A stretch of DNA of 6,510 bases from positions 1-6,510 of the forward strand of contig JBHHYR010000221.1 of the NCBI GenBank assembly GCA_046757585.1, given 5' to 3'. The notes under the pieces were generated by a model. The model ran no database searches. It saw nothing but the letters and a program-made list of their open reading frames with translations, and was not told where the DNA came from. The position numbers and the translations under genes are program-made. Positions 1-5,315 of the stretch are shown piece after piece (positions within the stretch are counted from its first letter, which is position 1; every line of letters begins with the position of its first letter). Origin of the DNA: JBHHYR01 sp046757585. Its GTDB lineage: Bacteria; Desulfobacterota; Binatia; HRBIN30.

Positions 1-79
1 GCCCATTCGCCGTCAGCGAAATCGGTACCGTCACCTGGCTACCCGGTGCCCCGCTCGCATCGCCAATCGTGATCTGCGG
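1..79 (-). repeat. Cohesin-like module 3, first 26 codons only
   Basis: The 26 visible residues starting PQITIGDASGAPG match module 2 at 24 positions. Bases 1-55 are identical to bases 418-472, a period of 417 bp (139 codons). The module, and any further repeats, continue past the left edge of the window. Confidence 0.8.
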
Positions 80-1939
80 CCCGGCCGGCATGCCCCCGCC
101 AGTCACGGTCACTGTCCCATCCGTGCCCACCCCGTCGAAGTCGTTGAACTGGTCGTCGGCCAGGCCTGCCGAGACGAACGTCACCGCCGTGTCCCCCGCC
201 GGCGCCGCCGCCATAATCGTGAACGTGCACTCCAGAATCTGCCCATCCGCAATCGGGCTCAGATCCCCTGCCAACGCGATACTCACCTGCCCCGTGATCG
301 GCGTGGCCGTCGTCACCGATTTCCCGCTCGGCACCCCCGCACTCTTCGTGCAACTGTCGAAGCTCAGCACGTTCACGTCAAACCCGATCACCAACGGCGC
401 GATGGTCACGATCGTCGGCCCATTCGCCGTCAGCGAAATCGGTACCGTCACCTGGCTACCCGGTGCCCCGCTGGCGTTGCCGATGCTGATCTGAGGCATC
501 GGCCCTGCCATCGGTGTTGCGGTTGCCGTTGCCGTCGGCGGCGGGCTGGTGATCGTCACCGTTGCATCGGTACCGATACCACTGAACTCAGTGAAGTCGG
601 GGGCACCCGTGGCAAGGGTGGCGGAGTCGAACATCACCGTCGTGACACCGGCTGCTGCCCCGGGATCGATAGTAAAAGCGCAGGCCAGAATTTCGCCATC
701 GGGAATCGTGACCAAATCGCCCGTGAGTACCACGCCGACGCGTCCGGGCGTGGGCTCACCGGCGGTAACCGACTTCCCGCTACTAACCGCTGGGTTCTTC
801 GTGCAGCCGTCAAAGCTCAGCACCGCAGGATCGAACCGGAAAACCAGTGGCGCCAGTGTGACCAGCTCCGGCCCGTTCTTCATCAGGGAGATCGGCACCA
901 TAACCTGCGTGCCGGGCGCCCCGCTCGCGCCCCCGATCATGATCTGTGGTGGCAGCGGTGTGTTCGTCGCTGTCGCCGTCGGCGTCGCCGTCGCTGCGGG
1001 TGTGAATGTACGCGTGGCTGTCGGCGGTGGCGTGTTCGTCGCAGTGGCCGTCGGTGTCCGGGTCCGCGTAGCGGTGGGTGTCCGCGTCCGGGTCGCCGTA
1101 GGCGGCCGTGTCCTGGTTGCCGTGCTGGTCGGCACGCGGGTAAAAGTCGGCAGGCGCGTTGGCGTGTTCCGCGGAGACGGGGTCACGGTTGGTGGGACAG
1201 TTGGCGGCGGCGTCCCGGTGGGCTTCGGAGTCGGCAGAGCGCCCGCCTCGTCGATTTTGCGCTGAAGAGGTTCGTCAGCTGCTGCGATGACCAAGGCGTT
1301 CCGATTCACCTCGAAAATATTCGAGCCGGACACGTCCCCAGGGAGGCGGCGAACGTCGTTGACGATGTCCCGGATCTCCGCGGGTGAAAAGGCACAGAGG
1401 TCCGCCCCTTGCGCCGCGATGCGCCCGAAGATCATCGACACTACCGCTTCACTGGCAAAATCGACCGTAATGGCCTCACTGGTACTAAAGACGAAGGCCC
1501 GTGTGAGCGTCCCGGCGGTGGCATCTCCGACCGACACGTAGAACCGGCACGTATCTTCGGTGGTACCGGCGGGGAGGTTGAAGATGAACTCTCCTTGGTC
1601 GTTCGTGAGCGCGCCGACATCGAACTGCTGCTCAACGCCATCACCGCGCCGCAAGGTCAGCCGCACTTCCACGTTGCGTCCCACCCGCTTGACGTTCCCC
1701 GTGAGGGCATGAGCCACACGAACGGCCAAGGCCGCAAACCGGTCCACCAGAGAGCTGTGACGCAACGCGAGCTGGCCGTTCGGCAGGAGCACCACCCCAC
1801 TGACCGCCGGCCCGGGCGGCGGAGGCGGCGGCGGCTCCTTGAAGGTCGAGGAGGCATTGCCACCACAACCTGCCGTCACTGCCACGTACAGGAGGACCGG
1901 GATAAGTTGAACGCTAACCGCCGCAAGCCGTCGCACCAT
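1..1939 (-). CDS. Secreted lipoprotein with cohesin-like modules and Thr/Pro-rich linker (3' end beyond window)
   Basis: The frame opens at ATG 1939 and has no stop down to base 1, giving 646 complete codons. A Shine-Dalgarno GAGGAA (1949-1944) lies 4 nt before the ATG. Residues 1-24 form a signal peptide (two Arg, then a hydrophobic core) ending in VTAGC, a lipobox with Cys25 as the lipidated residue. A polyproline run (36-42) follows, then a beta-rich domain (about 45-230) resembling carboxypeptidase-regulatory-like folds (GEFIFNLPAG near 120), and a Thr/Pro/Arg linker (about 235-330). Two complete cohesin-like modules occupy about 331-464 and 482-613, and a third begins at 621. Each module starts PQI-IG-ASGAPG and contains VLSFD-CTK, SGKSVT and GTD-TVT. 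Family knowledge: cohesin folds bind dockerins or act as surface interaction modules; no dockerin partner is visible here, so the role is unknown. The gene lies 138 bp downstream of the DsbA-like gene on the same strand. A TTGACG at 2008-2003 could be a -35 box, but no convincing -10 follows. The reading frame is very secure; the cohesin assignment is by motif recognition only. Confidence 0.88.
   Translation of the reverse strand, partial: MVRRLAAVSVQLIPVLLYVAVTAGCGGNASSTFKEPPPPPPPGPAVSGVVLLPNGQLALRHSSLVDRFAALAVRVAHALTGNVKRVGRNVEVRLTLRRGDGVEQQFDVGALTNDQGEFIFNLPAGTTEDTCRFYVSVGDATAGTLTRAFVFSTSEAITVDFASEAVVSMIFGRIAAQGADLCAFSPAEIRDIVNDVRRLPGDVSGSNIFEVNRNALVIAAADEPLQRKIDEAGALPTPKPTGTPPPTVPPTVTPSPRNTPTRLPTFTRVPTSTATRTRPPTATRTRTPTATRTRTPTATATNTPPPTATRTFTPAATATPTATATNTPLPPQIMIGGASGAPGTQVMVPISLMKNGPELVTLAPLVFRFDPAVLSFDGCTKNPAVSSGKSVTAGEPTPGRVGVVLTGDLVTIPDGEILACAFTIDPGAAAGVTTVMFDSATLATGAPDFTEFSGIGTDATVTITSPPPTATATATPMAGPMPQISIGNASGAPGSQVTVPISLTANGPTIVTIAPLVIGFDVNVLSFDSCTKSAGVPSGKSVTTATPITGQVSIALAGDLSPIADGQILECTFTIMAAAPAGDTAVTFVSAGLADDQFNDFDGVGTDGTVTVTGGGMPAGPQITIGDASGAPGSQVTVPISLTANG
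101..496 (-). repeat. Cohesin-like module 2 (coding repeat)
   Basis: This encodes residues about 482-613, with the same landmarks as module 1: PQISIGNASGAPG, VLSFDSCTK, SGKSVT, DGQILEC and GTDGTVT. Cys530 and Cys571 align with Cys379 and Cys420 of module 1. The linker to the next module is only about seven residues (GGGMPAG), much shorter than the one between modules 1 and 2. Confidence 0.8.
548..949 (-). repeat. Cohesin-like module 1 (coding repeat)
   Basis: This encodes residues about 331-464 of the lipoprotein. It matches module 2 at roughly 60% of residues by eye, with aligned landmarks PQIMIGGASGAPG, VLSFDGCTK, SGKSVT, GDL, DGEILAC and GTDATVT. Cys379 and Cys420 are the conserved pair. 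A short linker (SPPPTATATATPMAGPM, 465-481) joins it to module 2. Confidence 0.8.
955..1237 (-). repeat. Low-complexity Thr/Pro/Arg linker-coding region
   Basis: It encodes residues about 235-329, with recurring TATRTRTP- and TATATNTP-type units and almost no hydrophobic residues apart from isolated Leu, Val and Phe. Such segments are flexible, extended spacers between a membrane-anchored N-terminal part and distal modules. Near-repeats at DNA level make this a likely site for slippage or misassembly. On the plus strand the same bases read as an artefactual Val/Ala/Gly repeat. Confidence 0.85.
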
Positions 1940-2077
1940 GCAGTTCCTCGCCAGAGCCCCGTCACCGAGCCAGTCTTTCCGCTACCATCCTGAAGGACCG
2001 TCCGTCAACCAAAAAGCGCAGCGGAGCACGCACCGGCTGTCGTTGCATCTAGGGTTCAGGGAACGTGCCGGGCACGC
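1940..2077. other. Intergenic gap between DsbA-like gene and lipoprotein gene
   Basis: These 138 bp hold the lipoprotein's Shine-Dalgarno (1949-1944), a TTGACG that may be a -35 box (2008-2003, minus strand) without a good -10, and two small hairpins near the end of the DsbA-like gene (2054-2064 and 2064-2076). There is no T-run after the hairpins, so no clear terminator separates the two genes; read-through from the DsbA-like gene is possible. Confidence 0.5.
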
Positions 2078-3031
2078 TCACTCTCCCGGACCCTTTGTCC
2101 CGGTATCCGCCTGGGCACTGCTCCCGGTATCGGGGCCCTTCGCACCCGCCTCGGTAGGTTTCAACGCTTGGTCAAGGATCTTCTTGAAGGTATCGTACGG
2201 CATGGCACCTTCGACCTTACGGCCATTGATGAAGAACGTCGGAGTCGAACGGACGCCAAGCGCGGTGGCCTCCTGCTGATCGGCCTTCACGGCGTCCAAC
2301 GCCTTCTTGTCGTCGAAGCAGCTATCGAACCTGCCCGCATCCAGCCCGGCAGCCTCCGCCTGTTCATCAATCTTTTCCTTCAGATTGGCTGCGTTGAGGC
2401 TGCCCTGATTCTGGAACAGAAAGTCGTACACCTTCCAGAACGCCTCCGGGCTTTGCTGCAGCGCACATTCGCCCGCAAGGGCGGCATTTTGCGCCCAGGG
2501 GTGAATGTTCGTGAGGGGAAAGTTCTTGAAGACCAGTCGCACCTGGTCGCCATAGTCCTTGAGCAACTGATCTTCGAGCATCTTGTATGCGCGGCTGCAG
2601 AACGGGCACTCGAAATCGGAATACTCGACAATCGTAATGGGCGCGTCGGCCTTGCCCCGCACTGGCTGACCCTTCAGCGAGATCTTGTCCATCGCCGCCT
2701 TGTACGGATCGATGGTCAAATCAGTCAGCTGGCCTTGAATGAGAAAGTGGCCATCGCGCGACACCACAAACGGGACCCGCTGCGTATTGGTTCCGTTTGA
2801 AACCTCGAGTTTTGCCGTGAGCAATCCGTGCACTTCTGACGGTGCCAGATCAGTCACTTTGATGCTAAGGTTTGCCGGCAGATTAGCTGCCTTCTTGAAG
2901 TAGTCTTTCACGCGCTGGTCGATCTGCTGGCGCTCGGCGTCTGAAACGGGGCCGCTGGACTGCCCCGGCTGACACGTATGCAGCGAGGCGGCAAGGCCCA
3001 GGACGCAAGCGAACCCGATCCATTTCGTCAT
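2078..3031 (-). CDS. DsbA-family thiol:disulfide oxidoreductase, exported, CPFC active site
   Basis: The 317-residue protein starts with a signal peptide (hydrophobic core about 5-17) followed by Cys20. The sequence before it, SLHTC, is a poor lipobox, so lipidation is uncertain. Residues about 30-112 form an N-terminal domain with a stretch (about 65-107, including SRDGHFLIQGQLTDL) reminiscent of the DsbC/DsbG dimerisation domain. Residues about 119-290 are a DsbA/Thioredoxin_4-type domain: EYSDFECPFC gives the active site Cys142-Pro-Phe-Cys145, and RSTPTFFING gives the cis-Pro loop with Pro264. Cys189 (GECA) and Cys238 (DSCF) sit where many DsbA-like proteins carry a second, structural disulfide. 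The tail (291-317) is low-complexity Gly/Lys/Thr. By family, it oxidises or isomerises disulfides in exported proteins. ATG 3031 is preceded by AAGAGG (3046-3041) with 9-nt spacing, and a promoter lies at 3079-3107. The downstream lipoprotein has conserved Cys pairs and is a plausible client (inference). Confidence 0.92.
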   Translation of the reverse strand: MTKWIGFACVLGLAASLHTCQPGQSSGPVSDAERQQIDQRVKDYFKKAANLPANLSIKVTDLAPSEVHGLLTAKLEVSNGTNTQRVPFVVSRDGHFLIQGQLTDLTIDPYKAAMDKISLKGQPVRGKADAPITIVEYSDFECPFCSRAYKMLEDQLLKDYGDQVRLVFKNFPLTNIHPWAQNAALAGECALQQSPEAFWKVYDFLFQNQGSLNAANLKEKIDEQAEAAGLDAGRFDSCFDDKKALDAVKADQQEATALGVRSTPTFFINGRKVEGAMPYDTFKKILDQALKPTEAGAKGPDTGSSAQADTGTKGPGE

Positions 3032-3248
3032 GTTGTCATGCCTCTTTTCCGATGCGGCTCGAATGTGGCGGACGCTGCTTTAGATCCGGTACGTCCCCGT
3101 TTGTCAAGCCGAGGAGGGAAGACGGGAGGCGTGAGGGGGAAACCATGAGGAGGGAGCCGGCAAAGGCGAAGCGGCAATTCGAACGACGAAGGCGGCGGTG
3201 GAGGACGGCGGACAAACGCTGAAGGACGGACCACTGTGCTGAGGGGCG
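3032..3248. other. Intergenic region with purine-rich plus strand
   Basis: This 217-bp gap holds the promoter and ribosome binding site of the DsbA-like gene on its left side. The part at about 3108-3235 is strikingly rich in G and A on the plus strand, with many GGAGG, GAAGG and GGCGG words. No convincing terminator for the DUF4340 gene is seen. A 68-codon minus-strand frame across it is mostly Pro, Leu, Arg and Ser, and looks like a composition artefact. Confidence 0.5.
3079..3107 (-). promoter_or_regulatory. Sigma70-type promoter for the DsbA-like gene
   Basis: On the minus strand, a perfect -35 TTGACA (3107-3102) is followed after 17 nt by TCTAAA (3084-3079), which matches TATAAT at four of six positions. 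The predicted transcription start is near 3072, giving a leader of about 41 nt to the ATG at 3031. The spacing and location are right for the gene; no experimental support is available. Confidence 0.6.
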
Positions 3249-3782
3249 TCAGGTAGTCCGGCGCGGGCGCACTGCTTCGAAGAGAAGGTCCTCGTAGTAG
3301 CGAATGCTCAAACCGATCAGAAATACCCGCGCACTGTCATCGCGCTGGGCATACACGGCGGTCCCTGCTGGATTCCGGCTACCGAGGCGCACGGTGATGG
3401 GACGCCTGCGCCGGGCGCTAAGGACGAGCTGGGACACCGGTGGATCGAGGCCAAATTGCGCCAGGTTCTCCCCGTTCTCAGCCACCACCTCGACGTTGGG
3501 AAGGCTTGTGAGGTTGTCAACCAGAGCGGCAACCAGGTCCGGGGGGGCCGTACTGCCAGCGGGTTCCACCACCTGCCACCGGCCTGCTATCCGCCGGCAG
3601 CGCAGGCGTGCCTCGCCGCGGCGCAACTCCAAGCCGTCAATCCGATCCTCGGAAACGTCGAGGAACGCTGCACGTGTCAAGTGCGCGGCTGCCTGCCCAG
3701 CGGGTTCGCGCAGCACAATCACGTAATACGCCGTGAGCACGCCGAAGCAGATCCAGTACAACCCAACCCTGCGGGCGCTCAT
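3249..3782 (-). CDS. DUF4340 domain protein, single N-terminal membrane anchor
   Basis: The protein has 177 residues. The start ATG 3782 is chosen because GAGAAGAGGG lies 4 nt upstream and the ATG overlaps the stop of the C69 gene (ATGA); an upstream in-frame ATG at 3833 would lie well inside that gene and adds only a Gly/Arg-rich stretch. Residues about 7-24 form a hydrophobic membrane segment. The rest matches the DUF4340 pattern: an Ile-Asp-Gly-Leu-Glu-Leu strand (48-53), GRWQVVEPAG (67-76), a helix about 82-94, AQFGLDPP (108-115), VRLGSRNPAGTAVYAQRDD (131-149) and RVFLIG (152-157). Known: DUF4340 proteins are often encoded with GldG/ABC-2 type transport genes, with unclear biochemical function; longer members repeat the unit, whereas this one has a single copy. 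Here the partner is instead a C69 hydrolase, to which it is probably translationally coupled. No catalytic residues are recognised. Confidence 0.82.
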   Translation of the reverse strand: MSARRVGLYWICFGVLTAYYVIVLREPAGQAAAHLTRAAFLDVSEDRIDGLELRRGEARLRCRRIAGRWQVVEPAGSTAPPDLVAALVDNLTSLPNVEVVAENGENLAQFGLDPPVSQLVLSARRRRPITVRLGSRNPAGTAVYAQRDDSARVFLIGLSIRYYEDLLFEAVRPRRTT

Positions 3783-5119
3783 TGGACCCTCTTCTCCTGT
3801 CCGTCCTCTCCGGCACCCTCCGCCCCTGCCCACTCGGCGGTGAGGCAGCGGACGTGTGTCAGCAGCTCAGCGACCGTGGCCTCCATGAACGCCGCGCGTG
3901 CAGCAGCCGGGCTCGAGGCAGTGTCCACCGCCTGCATGCGTTTCGCGACATCCGCCTCGAACTGATCGAGCCGCTGGCGCACGTGCGGGGCACGTCGAGC
4001 CCAATCCTGCTCGACCTGCACCAGCAGTCGCCTGAACATCCACCACGGCGAGTCGTCCGCTGGGCGCTCGCCTCCCCGACTCAGCACGGCAGGCAGGTCG
4101 CCATCAACGTACAAGGGAATGAACGCGCCAACGCAGGGTGCACCGAGGCTGGCCCAGTAGGTGAGTGGTCCATCACTGCGAGGTGGAATGCGCGCGATGA
4201 GGCTGGCCGTGGTCGTTCCAACTGGCTCGGCGTGCATGCACACACTGAAGTACTGCGGGTCCGCGGGCGTGCAGTTGTAACCCGGCTCGACCTGTCCGTA
4301 ATGGTCGCGCAAGGCGGCCCGCAGCAACGCAACGCTGATCATGCCCTTGCGCTCGTCCAGCAGCGCCCGGGTACGCCGGAGCCGGCCGCTGGATATGGCT
4401 TCGGGTGCGACGCTGGTGTCGCGGTAGGCTGCGGCAAAGTCGAAGCGCTCGTCACTCGCCGCCCGCCACCAGCCCGCGGCAATGGCGTGCGCCATTGCAC
4501 CGGTGGAGATCTCGTCCCAGTCGTCCCCGATGCTCAAGTGGTTCGACACACTGGCAGCGCCATCCACGTGCCGCAGCGCCCAGTAGCGATCCGAGGTTTC
4601 CAGGACAAAGGCGGCCTGTCGATCCGCGATCAGAAAAGAATTGTGGTACGGCCAATCCTTGTCGTGATAGCCCGAGCCGCCCTGTCCGTGCGTTGCAATG
4701 AGCCCGGTCATGACCCGGACGGCCTGCTCCGCCGTGGCGCTGCGCTCGAGGCCCAGACGAACCAGGTCCATGCCGGTGAGTCCTACGGCGCCTAGCGTGT
4801 CTTTAGTGAACACCGTATGGTTGCCGATCGCCACGCCATGCTCATTGAGACCGTGCTCCAAGCCCCACGACCAGAACGGGCGTGAGCCGATCAGGCGCGC
4901 GGTCTCGCGCACCTGCGGAATCTCGATGTAGGTACACCGCACGTGAGAGCCTGTGCCGTGCACTTGCCGGGGCACCTGCAACAAGGGTTGGCACTCGTGT
5001 GCCGGCCGATCGCTGTTCTTCGCGAACAGGACCGTGCCGTCAGCGGTGACGCCGCGCAGTGCCACTAGCGAGTCACACGCGACGCGCGGCACGGTACGAG
5101 CACCTCCGGCGCACAGCAT
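3779..5119 (-). CDS. C69-family (secernin/dipeptidase-like) Ntn-hydrolase
   Basis: The product is 446 residues. The start ATG 5119 is supported by GGAAGGA (5130-5124) 4 nt upstream; the frame stays open to 5662, but that extension lies antisense to the crotonase gene. Cys15 in VACDSLVAL is the predicted nucleophile, and the preceding 14 residues would have to be removed to expose it as the N-terminal residue, as in Ntn hydrolases. Secernin-like landmarks follow: LFAKNSDRPAHECQP (31-45), GLNEHGVAIGN (90-100), GGSGYHDKDWPYHNSFLIAD (147-166), VLETSDRYWA (172-181), SNHLSI (192-197) and YFSVCMH (290-296). The C-terminal part (about 360-446) is helical and charged. Known: C69 enzymes are dipeptidases or amidases, and secernins share the fold, with poorly known substrates. 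There is no signal peptide, so it is probably cytoplasmic. The stop overlaps the DUF4340 start by 4 nt. The substrate cannot be stated from sequence. Confidence 0.88.
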   Translation of the reverse strand: MLCAGGARTVPRVACDSLVALRGVTADGTVLFAKNSDRPAHECQPLLQVPRQVHGTGSHVRCTYIEIPQVRETARLIGSRPFWSWGLEHGLNEHGVAIGNHTVFTKDTLGAVGLTGMDLVRLGLERSATAEQAVRVMTGLIATHGQGGSGYHDKDWPYHNSFLIADRQAAFVLETSDRYWALRHVDGAASVSNHLSIGDDWDEISTGAMAHAIAAGWWRAASDERFDFAAAYRDTSVAPEAISSGRLRRTRALLDERKGMISVALLRAALRDHYGQVEPGYNCTPADPQYFSVCMHAEPVGTTTASLIARIPPRSDGPLTYWASLGAPCVGAFIPLYVDGDLPAVLSRGGERPADDSPWWMFRRLLVQVEQDWARRAPHVRQRLDQFEADVAKRMQAVDTASSPAAARAAFMEATVAELLTHVRCLTAEWAGAEGAGEDGQEKRVQ

Positions 5120-5315
5120 ATCGTCCTTCCCATAGCGTGCTGCCCCGCGGAAGGCCAGCTCGCCGTGGCCTGTGCCGCCGGCCTCCTGCCGGCAACGGCG
5201 GGCCGCCCGTCCCTCGCGCGCGCCTCGGCGGCCGGCTCGCACGCACGGCCTGAGTTGACCGCGCGACCGCGCGTTCAGTAATGTCCAAACGGCACGCGAC
5301 CAGGAGGCACAGCCC
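5120..5315. other. Divergent intergenic region between C69 and crotonase genes
   Basis: The region is 196 bp and very GC-rich. It contains both ribosome binding sites, a candidate promoter for the crotonase gene (5255-5284) and a GCCGGC-CTCCT-GCCGGC inverted repeat (5177-5193). No convincing promoter for the leftward C69 gene could be found. Confidence 0.6.
5255..5284 (+). promoter_or_regulatory. Candidate promoter for crotonase gene with embedded inverted repeat
   Basis: A TTGACC -35 (5255-5260, five of six consensus bases) is followed by an 18-nt spacer and TAATGT (5279-5284, keeping the key T1, A2 and T6). The spacer holds CGCGCG-AC-CGCGCG (5260-5273), a 6-2-6 inverted repeat in operator position. 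Transcription would start near 5291, about 25 nt before the ATG. The -10 is weak and CG repeats arise easily in GC-rich DNA. Confidence 0.4.

Noticed and set aside
955..1237. Possible CRISPR or minisatellite array
   Set aside because: The repeat units are short, imperfect, codon-phased and without spacers; they are a Thr/Pro linker within an open frame.
69..1265. Two long plus-strand open frames (69-494 and 549-1265)
   Set aside because: They are antisense to the lipoprotein. Their Val/Ala/Gly repeats are the reverse reading of the Thr/Pro linker and modules, and the minus frame has a lipobox, repeated domains and a good ribosome binding site.
2054..2076. Two small hairpins as a terminator of the DsbA-like gene
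   Set aside because: The stems are only 4-6 bp and no T-run follows on the minus strand, so an intrinsic terminator cannot be supported.
2168..2800. Plus-strand 210-codon frame
   Set aside because: It is fully antisense to the DsbA-like gene, which has an active-site motif and a signal peptide; no recognisable protein results.
3028..3234. Minus-strand 68-codon frame overlapping the DsbA-like start
   Set aside because: Its Pro/Arg/Ser/Leu composition mirrors the purine-rich opposite strand, there is no domain, and it spans the DsbA-like promoter.
3783..3833. Longer DUF4340 start at 3833
   Set aside because: The added residues are Gly/Arg-rich and antedate the membrane segment; the start at 3782 has the better ribosome binding site and the ATGA overlap.
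3782..4795. Plus-strand 337-codon frame
   Set aside because: It is antisense to the C69 gene, whose conserved motifs are clear; the plus product has no recognisable domain.
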